From Chloroflexota bacterium (GTDB taxonomy: Bacteria > Chloroflexota > UBA11872): a stretch of 45,870 nt of DNA. The DNA is taken from NCBI GenBank assembly GCA_022821645.1, contig JAJEDE010000004.1:1-45870 (forward strand), in the 5' to 3' direction. Positions 24,555 to 33,433 of this stretch are shown here, one piece after another (position 1 is the stretch's first letter; every line of letters begins with the position of its first letter). A program made the translations under genes and the position numbers. The notes below the pieces were generated by a model. That model did not search any database and was not told the origin of the DNA. It saw only the letters and a list, made by a program, of their open reading frames with translations.

Positions 24555-25679
24555 ATGGCAGCGAAAGAGAGCGGCCTGCGAGGGGTCGTAGCCGGCCGAT
24601 CGGCGCTGAGTTCTGTAGACGGCGAAGTCGGTCGGTTGACCTACCGCGGAATCGATATTGCCGACCTGGTAGGGGCGGAGACCTCGTTCGAGGAAGTCGC
24701 CTACCTGTTGTGGCATGACGAGTTGCCATCGCGTAGCCAGCTCGATGCGCTGTCTAATCAACTGAACGAGTCTCGCGACCTGCCGGGGCCGGTAATGGAC
24801 ATGCTGGCGTCGCTGCCCGGCGACTCAACCCCGATGGTGGCCCTACGGACGGCGGTGTCCATGCTGGGCAGCTTCGATCCCGACCAGGGCGACGACTCGC
24901 TGGAGGCCGCCGAGCGCAAGGCGGTGCGGTTGCTGGCGCAGACGCCGAACATCGTGGCGCAGGCAGGCCGCCTGCTGGAGGGACGCGACCCGCTCGATCC
25001 GCCGGACGGCTCAATTGCGGAGTCGTTCCTGGCCACGTATTTCGGCGAAGCGCCCAAGCCGGAGGCGACGCGGACGATCGACGTGATGCTGGTGCTGCAG
25101 GCCGACCACGAGTTCAACGCCAGTACGTTCGCTGCGCGCGTGATCGCCGCCACCTTGACCGACATGCACTCGGCGATCGCCGGGGCCGTGGGCGCCTTGC
25201 GTGGGCCGCTGCACGGCGGGGCCAACCAGGCCGTGCTGGAAATGCTGCTGCAGGTGAAGTCGGAAGAAGAAGCCGAAGCCTGGGTGATGGACAAGCTGGC
25301 GAATCGCGAACTGGTGATGGGCTTCGGTCACGCGGTGTACCGCACGGCGGACCCGCGGGCCACGATCTTGCGCGAAATCGCGCGGGAGCTGGCGCCGGCC
25401 TCAGGTCACGCGGAGTGGTTCGACATTTCGCAGGTGATGGAAGCCGTGATGCTGCGGGAGAAGAACCTGAACTCCAACGTGGACTTCTACGCGGCGACGG
25501 TATACGCCTCGCTGGGGATTCCGCCGGACCTGTTTACGCCGATCTTCGCGATCAGCCGGATGAGCGGCTGGACGGCGCACGTGCTGGAACAGCAGGGCAA
25601 CAACCGGATCATCCGGCCACGCGCCGAGTACGTCGGGCACATGGATCGCCCGGTGACGCCGATGGCGGAGCGCGGCTAA
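24555..25679 (+). CDS. gltA: Citrate (or 2-methylcitrate) synthase
   Basis: The 374-residue protein condenses oxaloacetate with acetyl-CoA or propionyl-CoA. The catalytic residues are H220 (GPLHGGAN), H259 (MGFGHAVYR) and D310 (NSNVDFYAA). The family markers TYRGIDIADL and ADHEFNAST are also present. The short type II-like length fits Gram-positive and archaeal forms that can take propionyl-CoA, so methylcitrate synthase remains possible. No prpB or prpD genes are nearby. ATG 24555 follows GAGGAGGGACG; the TTG three bases earlier is less likely. Confidence 0.93.
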   Translation: MAAKESGLRGVVAGRSALSSVDGEVGRLTYRGIDIADLVGAETSFEEVAYLLWHDELPSRSQLDALSNQLNESRDLPGPVMDMLASLPGDSTPMVALRTAVSMLGSFDPDQGDDSLEAAERKAVRLLAQTPNIVAQAGRLLEGRDPLDPPDGSIAESFLATYFGEAPKPEATRTIDVMLVLQADHEFNASTFAARVIAATLTDMHSAIAGAVGALRGPLHGGANQAVLEMLLQVKSEEEAEAWVMDKLANRELVMGFGHAVYRTADPRATILREIARELAPASGHAEWFDISQVMEAVMLREKNLNSNVDFYAATVYASLGIPPDLFTPIFAISRMSGWTAHVLEQQGNNRIIRPRAEYVGHMDRPVTPMAERG

Positions 25680-25692
25680 GGCCGCGTTTGCG

Positions 25693-26748
25693 CTAGGCGA
25701 GCGGGATTTCGGTTCGCTCGGCGGCGGACTGGTAGATGGCGTCGACGATGCGGGTGACCGTGACGCCCTGGGCGGCGGTGACGGTGGGCTCGGCGCCTTC
25801 GCGGACGGCCCGGACGAAGTCGGCGACGGAGATCACGTGCTCCTTGTGGGTCTCGCCGCTGGTGTCGTAAGACTCGGTGCTGTGGAAGCCGTCGCGGTCG
25901 TGGAAGACGCGGAGCGGGCTGATTTCGAGGCCGCCGTCGGCGGCGGAGACGGTGAGGCGCTCGACGCTCTGGCCGATGCGGAGGATCCAGGAGCACTCGA
26001 GCAGCAGAATCAGGTCGCCCTCGAAGCGGATGCCGGCGAAGGCGTAGTCGTCGACGTCGTAGTTGGAGGTGTCCCAGGGGCCCCAGCGGTTGGTGACGCC
26101 GCCGCGGTTGCCGAACGGACGCCCGATAGCGCCCCACACGCTGAGGGGCGTGGGATGGCCCAGCACGTATAGCGCGCGGTCGAGGGCGTGGACGCCGATG
26201 TCGATGAGCGCGCCGCCACCGTTGGCAGCCTTGGAGGTGAAGGTGCCCCAGGTGGGGACGCCGGCTTGGCGGAGCATGGTGGCGCGGGCGAAGTTGGGGG
26301 CGCCGAGCCGACCGCCGGCGACGAGCTGGTGGGCTCGCTGGGCGTCACGACTGAAGCGCGTCTGGAAGTCAATGGCGAGGACGCGTCCGGCCCGGTCGGC
26401 GGCGTCGGCCATGGCCTGGGCTTCGGCGGCGTTCATGGCCATGGGTTTTTCGCAAAAGACGTGCTTGCCGGCCTCCAGGGCCGCGATGGTGGCCTCGGCG
26501 TGGGCGAAGGGTGGGGTGCCCACTGAGACCATGTCCACGTCGTCGCGGGCCAGCAGGTCGCGGAAGTCAGCGTAGGCGTGGGGGATATCAAAGTCGTGGG
26601 CGAATTGGGCAGCGCGACCCGGCATGGGGTCGGCCGCGGCCACGATGTCGACGTCCGGCTGGGCGGCGAAGCCGGGTTGATGGGCGCCGCGGGCAATGCC
26701 GCCGGCACCGATGATCCCCACGCCGAGGGTCTCGGAACGTCGCTTCAT
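25693..26748 (-). CDS. Gfo/Idh/MocA family oxidoreductase
   Basis: The 351-residue protein has an N-terminal Rossmann fold (VGIIGAGGIARGAHQPGF) and the EKPMA motif with its conserved lysine (near residue 97). The C-terminal alpha/beta domain contains GGGALIDIGVHALDRALY. Such enzymes oxidise or reduce sugars, inositols or related substrates with NAD(P). The specific substrate cannot be inferred. The gene begins 7 bases before the end of the small gene upstream, so they form an operon, transcribed convergently with citrate synthase. Confidence 0.94.
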   Translation of the reverse strand: MKRRSETLGVGIIGAGGIARGAHQPGFAAQPDVDIVAAADPMPGRAAQFAHDFDIPHAYADFRDLLARDDVDMVSVGTPPFAHAEATIAALEAGKHVFCEKPMAMNAAEAQAMADAADRAGRVLAIDFQTRFSRDAQRAHQLVAGGRLGAPNFARATMLRQAGVPTWGTFTSKAANGGGALIDIGVHALDRALYVLGHPTPLSVWGAIGRPFGNRGGVTNRWGPWDTSNYDVDDYAFAGIRFEGDLILLLECSWILRIGQSVERLTVSAADGGLEISPLRVFHDRDGFHSTESYDTSGETHKEHVISVADFVRAVREGAEPTVTAAQGVTVTRIVDAIYQSAAERTEIPLA

Positions 26749-26754
26749 TGATTG

Positions 26755-27099
26755 CTACCGATCGGTCGTGCCCACGCGGGCGTACTGGACGGCGAAGAGT
26801 TCTCGCCGAACCGTTGCGTCGTGCAGTAGCGGGGCCAGCGAGGACCAAAGAGCTTCGCTGTGCGGATCAGCGGCCATGCGGTCCCACGCGGCTTCAAAGT
26901 CGCCGGCGCGCTTGAAGGCAAACTCCACGATCAGGGATGGATGTCCGCCGCCGCGGCCAACCATGACGCGGCCGACGGGCCAGTCGAGCGAGGCGGCTGC
27001 GAACTTGAGGAACTCGTAGACCGTGCGGCGAGCCTTGCGCCAGGACTTGGGACGCGGGACGGCCGACCAGCGGTATACGAGCGTTGGGGTTTTGGCCAT
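26755..27099 (-). CDS. Conserved-looking 114-residue protein
   Basis: I do not recognise a named family. The sequence has no signal or membrane segment. Its pattern (a first strand LVYRWSAV, a helix, a strand SLIVEFAF, a helix FEAAWDRM, a final strand RELFAVQYARV) suggests a ferredoxin-like dimeric alpha/beta-barrel fold, as in NIPSNAP- or EthD-type proteins. It is the first gene of an operon with the Gfo/Idh/MocA enzyme and may be an accessory or degradative partner. Confidence 0.65.
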   Translation of the reverse strand: MAKTPTLVYRWSAVPRPKSWRKARRTVYEFLKFAAASLDWPVGRVMVGRGGGHPSLIVEFAFKRAGDFEAAWDRMAADPHSEALWSSLAPLLHDATVRRELFAVQYARVGTTDR

Positions 27100-27213
27100 G
27101 TCCGCTGCCGAGGCGGTGAACGTGGGACGCTAGCACACTCGCCGAGGATGGCTGTTCATGCAAACAGCATCGCGCTGGTTCTCGTTCGGGCGCGCTGAGC
27201 GGGGGCTGGCCGG

Positions 27214-27222
27214 TGCTACACT
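27214..27222 (+). promoter_or_regulatory. Candidate extended -10 of the rpmH operon
   Basis: TGC-TACACT lies 36 bases before the rpmH ATG in the 159-base intergenic region. No TTGACA-like -35 is evident, as expected for an extended -10 promoter. Confidence 0.4.
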
Positions 27223-27258
27223 CAACGCCTGCGGCGTCCGAGGAAGCCGCGACCAGCT

Positions 27259-27393
27259 ATGAAACGCACATACCAACCCAAGGTTCGACGACGTAAGCGC
27301 CGGCACGGATTCCGTGCCCGCATGGCGACGCGCAGCGGTCGAGCGATCCTTCGCAGGCGCCGGCGGAAGGGCCGCAAGCGCCTGACCGTCTGA
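27259..27393 (+). CDS. rpmH: Ribosomal protein L34
   Basis: The protein is 44 residues long, starts [17 protein letters not shown] and contains [14 protein letters not shown] followed by an arginine/lysine-rich end, exactly as L34. It is a large-subunit ribosomal protein. It begins the widely conserved block rpmH-rnpA-yidD-yidC-jag, usually found near the replication origin. Here no dnaA or origin is adjacent on the left, where unrelated metabolic genes lie instead. Confidence 0.97.
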   Translation: MKRTYQPKVRRRKRRHGFRARMATRSGRAILRRRRRKGRKRLTV

Positions 27394-27425
27394 CCCGCGA
27401 CGCCGCAGGTCGCGGTTTTCAACCA

Positions 27426-27767
27426 ATGAACCGCCGCAACCGCCTGCGCCGGGCTGCCGATATCGCGCGCGTCCGTACACGCGGCGCCAAGGTCGTAACC
27501 CGGCCGCTCGTGTTCTTTGTTGCGCCGGGCGGGTCGGATGCAGCGCGGGTGGCGGTGCCGGTGTCACGGCGACACGGTTCAGCGGTGCGTCGCAATCGGC
27601 TACGCCGCCGGGTACGGGAAGCGATGCGTTGTCAGCTTTCGGATCTGCCGCGGGCGCTGGACATTGTGGCGCTGCCGCGACAGAGCGCCGCGTTCGCACC
27701 GTCAGAGGAGCTGGCAGCGGCCGTCGCGCGCGGGTTCCGTCAGTCGCAGGCGCGGCTGGCCGAATGA
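27426..27767 (+). CDS. rnpA: Ribonuclease P protein component
   Basis: The 113-residue basic protein supports the catalytic RNA that removes the 5' leaders of precursor tRNAs. The RNR signature appears as GSAVRRNRLRRRVREAMR (about 50-67), and MNRRNRLRRAADIARVR is the usual N-terminus. It follows rpmH by 32 bases. Its stop overlaps the yidD start (ATGA). The RNase P RNA gene was not seen in this window. Confidence 0.95.
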   Translation: MNRRNRLRRAADIARVRTRGAKVVTRPLVFFVAPGGSDAARVAVPVSRRHGSAVRRNRLRRRVREAMRCQLSDLPRALDIVALPRQSAAFAPSEELAAAVARGFRQSQARLAE

Positions 27768-27973
27768 CAGTAGCCGTGCTCTGGATGATCCGGACGTACC
27801 AGCGGTGGGTGTCTCCGGCATTTGGGTCGACATGCCGATACGAACCGTGCTGCTCCGAGTACGCGCACGAGGCAGTCAAGCGCTACGGGGTGTTCCGGGG
27901 AGGCGGGATGGCGATGCGGCGAGTGGCGCGCTGCCACCCCTGGCGCGCCGGAGGCTACGACCCCGTCCCCTAG
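27764..27973 (+). CDS. yidD: Membrane protein insertion efficiency factor
   Basis: The 69-residue protein has the family marks: a short N-terminal hydrophobic helix, YQRWVSP, then STCRYEPCCSEYAHEAV and GGYDPVP. The three cysteines of the CRYxPCCSxY motif are all present. YidD sits on the inner face of the membrane and assists insertion together with YidC. The start overlaps the rnpA stop, and yidC begins 16 bases downstream. Confidence 0.95.
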   Translation: MTVAVLWMIRTYQRWVSPAFGSTCRYEPCCSEYAHEAVKRYGVFRGGGMAMRRVARCHPWRAGGYDPVP

Positions 27974-27988
27974 GGACACGCACACCTC

Positions 27989-29608
27989 ATGGAAGCCATC
28001 CCCAACACCTGGCAGACGTGGGCGGTCGATCCGCTCAGCAACGCGCTGACGCTGATCCACGACGCGGTGGGCAGCTATGCGATTGCGATCGTGCTGTTCA
28101 CGGTGCTGATCCGGTTGCTGATGATTCCGCTGACGCTGAAGCAGATCACCTCGCAGCGAAAGATGCAGTTGATCCAGCCGGAACTGGAGAACATCCGCAA
28201 GCGCTTCAAGGGTGACCGGCAGGCGGTCTCGGAAGCGACGATGAAGCTCTACAGGGAGCGCGGCGTCAACCCAATGGCCGGGTGCCTGCCGATCTTTATT
28301 CAGCTGCCGGTGCTGTTGGCGCTCTACGGGGGCATCCTCACGCTCAGCAGCCGTGGGCTGCTGAATGAGCAGTTCCTGTGGTTCAACCTGGCGCGCGAGG
28401 ACTCGACGATCCAGGTTATCGGCGACGCCGCGCCCACGGAGCCGGTGGACGTGGTGATCGCCACTACGGATCTGCCGACGCCGCTGGAGTCGTCGCTGGC
28501 GGTGTCGTTCACACAGTTCGCGGCCAACTACCAGTTCCGTACGGACGTGGTGGACGCCGAGGACGCGATCGCTCTGCTGAGCGATGGGACGGCGGCGGCG
28601 ATCTTTCTGGACAACGAGGCGGATCTGAGCCAGATGCCCGCGGGAACTGACGAAACGCGCCTGGTGCAGGCGGCGGCGTTCCTGGTGGAACGGGACCGGG
28701 CGGCCACGCGTCTGACGGTCGATCAGGTTGAAGGGATTCTGCGTGGCCGGATTGTGAATTGGGCGGATCTGGATGCGGGGGTGGGTCCAATCGTGCTGCA
28801 CGGGCTGAAGGATGACCTCAGCGCCCCGACGTTGCTGGAACAGATCGTGTTGAACGGCGATCCGATCCAGGTTCCGATCCGCGAGCACAACAGCGTGGAC
28901 GACTACTTCAACGCGCTTCGCGCGGAGCCCGGGTCGCTGGGAGTCTCCCCGCCGATGCGAACTGACGACATCCGCATGCTGAACATCGAGGCCCGCGGGG
29001 CAGATCGCGCCTACCCGGCACTGGCGGATGTGCTGGAAGACGGGCGTTACGCGCTGGCGCGGGATGTCTATGCCTACTGGGGTCCGGCCGACGATTCAAC
29101 AAAGGCCTACTTGCGCGACTGGTGGAACAGCGGCCAGGGCCAGGAGGCGGCGCAGGTGGCGGGCTTTACGCGGCTACCTGCGAACTTCGACCTGTTTGCC
29201 TCCGGCGGCTTCTACATCTCGGTTCTGGCGCTGCTGGCTGGCGCATTCCAACTCATGCAAGCGCGGATGATGGCGTCGAGCACGGCGACGGGGCAAGCGG
29301 CGACGATGAACCGGGTGATGCAGTTTATGCCGATCATCGTGGTGGTGTTCGCCTGGACCTTCCAGGCAGGCTTGGTGGTGTACTGGGTGATTTCGAGCAT
29401 CATTGCCATCGTTCAGCAATACTTCACGACGGGAACGGGCAAACTGATTCCCGCCCACTGGCCTCTGGCGCGCGACGTGATGGGGGAGCATCAAGCGAAG
29501 GTGGAGGCAGCCAAGGCCGAGGCCGAGGTGACAGAGACCGAGTCGAAGCCCGAAACAACGACCCGCCCACGACGCAGGCGGCGACGACGGAGGAGACGTG
29601 GTGGCTAA
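27989..29608 (+). CDS. yidC: YidC/Oxa1 insertase with an inserted PstS-like binding domain
   Basis: The 539-residue protein inserts membrane proteins. Residues 1-137 are typical YidC: a helix with the groove arginine R42 (LIRLLMIPL), the cytoplasmic coiled loop (about 55-95), then PIFIQLPVLLALYGGI. Residues about 400-500 hold the remaining helices (FYISVLALLAGAFQLMQ, FMPIIVVVFAWTF, LVVYWVISSIIAIVQQYF). The tail is acidic then arginine-rich. Between them, about residues 138-400, lies an extra domain resembling PstS/PBP type 2 phosphate-binding proteins: VDVVIATTDLP, LTVDQVEGILRGRIVNWADL, EPGSLGVSP, ARDVYAYWG and SGQGQEAAQVAGFTRLP. It would face the outside, in the loop that joins the third and fourth E. 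coli-equivalent helices. The protein is roughly twice the length of ordinary members with this architecture. The reading frame is continuous. Confidence 0.93.
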   Translation: MEAIPNTWQTWAVDPLSNALTLIHDAVGSYAIAIVLFTVLIRLLMIPLTLKQITSQRKMQLIQPELENIRKRFKGDRQAVSEATMKLYRERGVNPMAGCLPIFIQLPVLLALYGGILTLSSRGLLNEQFLWFNLAREDSTIQVIGDAAPTEPVDVVIATTDLPTPLESSLAVSFTQFAANYQFRTDVVDAEDAIALLSDGTAAAIFLDNEADLSQMPAGTDETRLVQAAAFLVERDRAATRLTVDQVEGILRGRIVNWADLDAGVGPIVLHGLKDDLSAPTLLEQIVLNGDPIQVPIREHNSVDDYFNALRAEPGSLGVSPPMRTDDIRMLNIEARGADRAYPALADVLEDGRYALARDVYAYWGPADDSTKAYLRDWWNSGQGQEAAQVAGFTRLPANFDLFASGGFYISVLALLAGAFQLMQARMMASSTATGQAATMNRVMQFMPIIVVVFAWTFQAGLVVYWVISSIIAIVQQYFTTGTGKLIPAHWPLARDVMGEHQAKVEAAKAEAEVTETESKPETTTRPRRRRRRRRRRGG

Positions 29609-30467
29609 GGATTCAGGTGCCGGCAACGGCGTAATCGTGACCGGCAGCTCGGTAGAAGACGCGGTCAAACGGGCCCTGCTGCAATTGAACGTCACCTTGG
29701 ACGAAATCGACGTAGACGTGATCAATTCCGGCTCGCGCGGCGTGCTGGGTATGGGCCGGGAGGACGCGCGCGTACGAGTGAGGCTGCGCAGCCAACCCTA
29801 TTCAGAAGAGGAAGACGCCGAGACTGACGCCGAGGAACCTGAAGCTGAAGCCGACGCGCCGCTGGCGGCGGAGCAGCGCGAAGTCGAGGTCGCGCCTGAG
29901 GAAGCGCCGCCCGAGGAAGCGCCGGTGACGGTCGCCGAGGAGACTCGCGAAGCGGAGTCGAGCGATCCCTCGCCGCCGCCGACTCGTCGTCCGCGTGGAG
30001 AGTTGCTGGAGTCAGGCGAGGAACTGGAGAACGAAGCCGAGGAGTTGCTCGAGAGCCTGCTGGACCGAATGGGGTTCATGTCGGACTTTGACCTGGTCTC
30101 CGAGGATCCGCTGGCCTACAACATCGTGGGCGACGAGGATTTCGGGCGCCTGATCGGCCGGCAGGGCGAGACGCTGAGGGCGTTCGGGTACCTGGTGAAC
30201 CTGATGCTGGGGCGGCGGCTGGGCCGGCCGTGCCGGGTGATTGTGGACGTGAACGGGTATCGGCAGCATCGTGCCGATCAACTGGCGGAACTGGCCGAAA
30301 CGCTGGCGGACGAGGTTCGCGCCACACAGGAGCCGATCACGCTGGATGCCATGCCGGCCAACGAGCGGCGGCTGGTGCATGTGGCGCTGGCGGACGATGA
30401 GGATGTGCGGACCTACAGCATCGGCGAGGGCGACGAGAGGCGCGTCGTCATCAGCCCCAGGGCCTGA
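29598..30467 (+). CDS. jag: Jag/KhpB RNA-binding protein
   Basis: The 289-residue protein has an N-terminal Jag domain (about 12-63, GSSVEDAVKRALLQL, SGSRGVLGMGREDARVRV) and a long Glu/Ala/Pro-rich linker (about 68-135). A type II KH domain follows with GRLIGRQGETLRAF (183-196), then an R3H domain containing PANERRLVHVAL (253-264). It binds RNA and is normally encoded right after yidC. The GTG 29598 start overlaps the yidC end by 11 bases, so the two are coupled. Confidence 0.94.
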   Translation: MVAKDSGAGNGVIVTGSSVEDAVKRALLQLNVTLDEIDVDVINSGSRGVLGMGREDARVRVRLRSQPYSEEEDAETDAEEPEAEADAPLAAEQREVEVAPEEAPPEEAPVTVAEETREAESSDPSPPPTRRPRGELLESGEELENEAEELLESLLDRMGFMSDFDLVSEDPLAYNIVGDEDFGRLIGRQGETLRAFGYLVNLMLGRRLGRPCRVIVDVNGYRQHRADQLAELAETLADEVRATQEPITLDAMPANERRLVHVALADDEDVRTYSIGEGDERRVVISPRA

Positions 30468-30480
30468 TTCCCAGGGGCGC

Positions 30481-31329
30481 ATGACCGCGGAGGCCGGGCG
30501 GCCGGCGTACCTGCTGCTCGGCAACGTCACGACGGATTTGACGCCGGACGGTTCGAGCTTCGGCGGTACGGCGTACTACAGCGGCCGGGCGGCGGCGGCG
30601 CTGGGCTACCGGGTGGTCGTGGCGACGCGTCTGCCGCGCGCAGAGGCGAGGCGGCTGGCGGCTGAGGCGCCGGAGATTGACTGGCGCGTGGGGCCGGCAC
30701 GTACGGCGGCGACGTTTTCGAACATCTACGTGCCCGCGGGGCGAACGCAACTGGTGCATGCGCGGGCACCGCGGCTGGGGGCGGCGGAGGTTCGGGGACT
30801 GGCGCCGGAAGCGGACATCGTGCACCTGGGGCCAATTCTGCGGGAGACGGGCCCGGCGGTGGTGAAGGCGGTGGCGGGGCGGGACTTTGTGACGCTGACG
30901 GGCCAGGGATTGCTGCGACGCGTGGACGAGCATGGGCACGTGCGGGTGGATCTTCCAAGGTCGGCGGCGCGGGCGTTTGCGGCGGCCGACATGAGTGTTC
31001 TCAGCACCGAAGATCTGGCAGGGGATCTGGATTCTGCGCGAGCGCTGCTGTCGCGATCACGGGTGGGGGTGCTAACGGACGGACCTGGGGCGATTGAGGC
31101 GCATGAGGACGGGCGCTGGCTGAGGTATCCGGTTGTCGAGCGGCCAATGCGGAATCCGACGGGGACGGGGGACGTGTTCGCGGTGGCGTTGTTCAGCAGC
31201 TACCGGGCGACGAGCGACCTGCGAGAGGCCTTGGGGGTGGCGACGGAAGCGGCGGCGCGGTGGGTCAGCGAGCCCGAGCCCGAACCGTTCCACCTCCTGC
31301 CCGAGCCTGGAGGCGCGGGTGAACTTTGA
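30481..31329 (+). CDS. PfkB-family carbohydrate kinase
   Basis: The 282-residue protein has the ribokinase-like start LLGNVTTDL and GGTAYYSGRAAAALGYRVVVATRLP. The C-terminal ATP/anion-hole motif NPTGTGDVFAVAL carries the catalytic aspartate. It would phosphorylate a sugar or nucleoside; the substrate is not readable. ATG 30481 lies 13 bases after jag. An in-frame extension back into jag has no family similarity. The end overlaps the next gene by 11 bases. Confidence 0.9.
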   Translation: MTAEAGRPAYLLLGNVTTDLTPDGSSFGGTAYYSGRAAAALGYRVVVATRLPRAEARRLAAEAPEIDWRVGPARTAATFSNIYVPAGRTQLVHARAPRLGAAEVRGLAPEADIVHLGPILRETGPAVVKAVAGRDFVTLTGQGLLRRVDEHGHVRVDLPRSAARAFAAADMSVLSTEDLAGDLDSARALLSRSRVGVLTDGPGAIEAHEDGRWLRYPVVERPMRNPTGTGDVFAVALFSSYRATSDLREALGVATEAAARWVSEPEPEPFHLLPEPGGAGEL

Positions 31330-33028
31330 CGCGCTGACGCTGGCAGCCGTGCGGTCGGAGATCGAGGAGCGGTTGTTGGGCGGGCGCGTGCAGCGGGTGG
31401 CGTCGCCGAAGCCTGGGGCGCTGGCGCTGGAGATCTACGGGCAGCAGGCACGCCACTCCCTGCTGGTGGACGTGGATCCGGACAAGCCGCGGGTGCGGTT
31501 TGCGCGGCAGTGGCCGCGGGCGGGGATGCAGGCGGCGAGCCCCTTGCTGCTGCTGGCACGTAAGTGGGTGCGGGGGGCGCGGCTGGTTGAGATCGCGCAG
31601 CCACCGGCGGAGCGGATCCTGGACTTGACCTTCGCGTTGCACGGGCCCGAGATGCCCGAGGCGTCGCGGACGCGGCTAATCGTCGAGTTCATTGGACGAC
31701 AGACGAATCTGCTGCTGGTGGACGAGCATGGAAGGATTCGGGACGCGCTGCGGCGTGTGCGGGGCGGGGATGGACGGCGACGGATTCAGCCGGGGGCGCA
31801 GTACCAGCTGCCTGCGGCGCTGGATTTGCCGGAGGTGGCGGCGGCGAACCCGGAGAAATTGCGCCGGAGCGGTGAGCAGGGTGGACAGGCATGGCAAGTA
31901 TTGGTGCGCGGGGTACGGGCGGTGAGTCCCACGCTGGCGCGGGAAGCGCTGGCGCGCACGGGGTATACGGCGAAGATGTCCGCTGGCGAGGTGAGCGATT
32001 GGGCGCCCGTGCTGCAGGGGCTTGCGGCGATCCTGGCGGATGCGGAGCGGGGCGAGTGGCGACCGACGTTGGTTCCAGGTGAAGGAGGCTGGCAGGCGTT
32101 TGCGCCGTATGCGTTAACGCAGTTTGAAGAGCCATGCGTGGCGATGGCGTCGATGAGCGAGGCGCTGGAGGCGTTTGACGCGGCGACAGTAGCGCCAGAG
32201 CCGGCACGGGACATGCGGGAGGAACGGTTGGAGCGGCTGATCGCGTCGGCGATGGAGCGGGCGACGCGGCGTCTGGCGGCGTTGCGGAATGAGCTTGAGG
32301 GAAGCGCGGCGGCTGACGAGTTGCAGGCGGCGGGAGAAGCCTTGCTGGCGTTTGGGCATGGGTTGCCGGCGGGGACGCGCGAGTTCGAGCACGATGGGCG
32401 AACAATCACGCTGGACCCGCGACGGTCGGTCGTGGACAACGCGCAGCGGTATTTCGCAGGAGCCAAGGACCGGCGCACGGCGGCGCGCGAGACGCCTGGA
32501 CGGATTCGGCGGACCGAGCTTGAATTGGAGTTTCTGCGTCAGGCGGCGGACGACCTGGCGCGGGCGGATTCCCCGGGCGTGCGGCAGGCGCTCGAGGCTT
32601 CGCTGGCTGAGGCGGGGTACGGCAAGTCGAATGTCAAGCGGCGGGCGGCGTCGACAGCGACCCGGTGGACGTTGGGGACGCACCAGGTGCGGGCGGGTCG
32701 GACGGCGGCGGAGAATCACCGGCTGACGTTTCACGAGTCCTCGTCCGACGATCTCTGGCTGCACGCGCGGGGAGTGCCTGGGGCGCACGTGATGCTGCGG
32801 TGTCCCGCCGGTACGGCACCCGACTCGGTGATCGAGCGGGCGGCGTCGATTGCGGCGCACCTGAGCGCCGCGCGGGACAACGCGACGGTTGAGGTGGATG
32901 TGACGCAACGGCGACGGGTGCGGCCGATACGGGGAGCAGGGCCGGGACAGGTGACGTATCGCGGGGAGCGGACGCTGCGGGTTGCGCCGAGGACGCCCGA
33001 GGAGGTGGGCGCGGAGCGAGTGAGCTAG
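31319..33028 (+). CDS. rqcH: NFACT/RqcH-like ribosome quality control protein
   Basis: The 569-residue protein has the N-terminal NFACT-N fold beginning NFDALTLAAVRSEIEERLLGGRVQRV, with LIVEFIGRQTNLLLVDEHG. A central coiled-coil/helical part (about 280-440) precedes a C-terminal NFACT-R domain with SSDDLWLHARGVPGAHVML (about 475-493). Homologues (RqcH, formerly called fibronectin-binding proteins) bind stalled 50S subunits and add alanine tails. The start is GTG 31319, preceded by CTGGAGGCGC. It is the last gene of the conserved block before the low-GC island. Confidence 0.9.
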   Translation: MNFDALTLAAVRSEIEERLLGGRVQRVASPKPGALALEIYGQQARHSLLVDVDPDKPRVRFARQWPRAGMQAASPLLLLARKWVRGARLVEIAQPPAERILDLTFALHGPEMPEASRTRLIVEFIGRQTNLLLVDEHGRIRDALRRVRGGDGRRRIQPGAQYQLPAALDLPEVAAANPEKLRRSGEQGGQAWQVLVRGVRAVSPTLAREALARTGYTAKMSAGEVSDWAPVLQGLAAILADAERGEWRPTLVPGEGGWQAFAPYALTQFEEPCVAMASMSEALEAFDAATVAPEPARDMREERLERLIASAMERATRRLAALRNELEGSAAADELQAAGEALLAFGHGLPAGTREFEHDGRTITLDPRRSVVDNAQRYFAGAKDRRTAARETPGRIRRTELELEFLRQAADDLARADSPGVRQALEASLAEAGYGKSNVKRRAASTATRWTLGTHQVRAGRTAAENHRLTFHESSSDDLWLHARGVPGAHVMLRCPAGTAPDSVIERAASIAAHLSAARDNATVEVDVTQRRRVRPIRGAGPGQVTYRGERTLRVAPRTPEEVGAERVS

Positions 33029-33166
33029 AGACTCAGGTGCCGCGAGGTCGCGGAGGGAGGTCCGCGGCGCCCGGCAGCAGCGGGGCGTTGTGCGAAGGTC
33101 TCCAACGGGCGAACGGCATCGCCTCCAAGGACATTCAGCGGAGCTGGCCGCTGTGGTCTGATCCCG

Positions 33167-33343
33167 GTGTTTCGCCACGAGTCTGCGGACGGCATTCCGT
33201 CTCCGGATGCACAGACGTCCTATGTCCCTCGTGGAACCACGGACCGCCTACGGTGGATTGACGTTGAATGTCACCATGCAACGGGAGTGCTCGTCGAGGC
33301 CGACGGGCGCGACATGCCTGAGCTGGCTTTCAACGTGATTTGA
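33167..33343 (+). pseudogene. Short coding-like fragment
   Basis: This frame is open from 33029 but has no ATG; GTG 33167 gives 58 residues. The sequence looks protein-like rather than random, with ordinary amino-acid composition: SYVPRGTTDRLRWIDVECHH and VLVEADGRDMPELAFNVI before a TGA. I cannot name the family. It is probably the C-terminal end of a decayed gene, though a small genuine protein is possible. Confidence 0.35.
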
Positions 33344-33433
33344 TACGCGTTCCCGGCAGTTGCTCTCGAGATCCAATGTCAATTGATCTCGCGTTGACGG
33401 GGCCATCGCCGTGAATTCCGTGAGCGAGGACTA

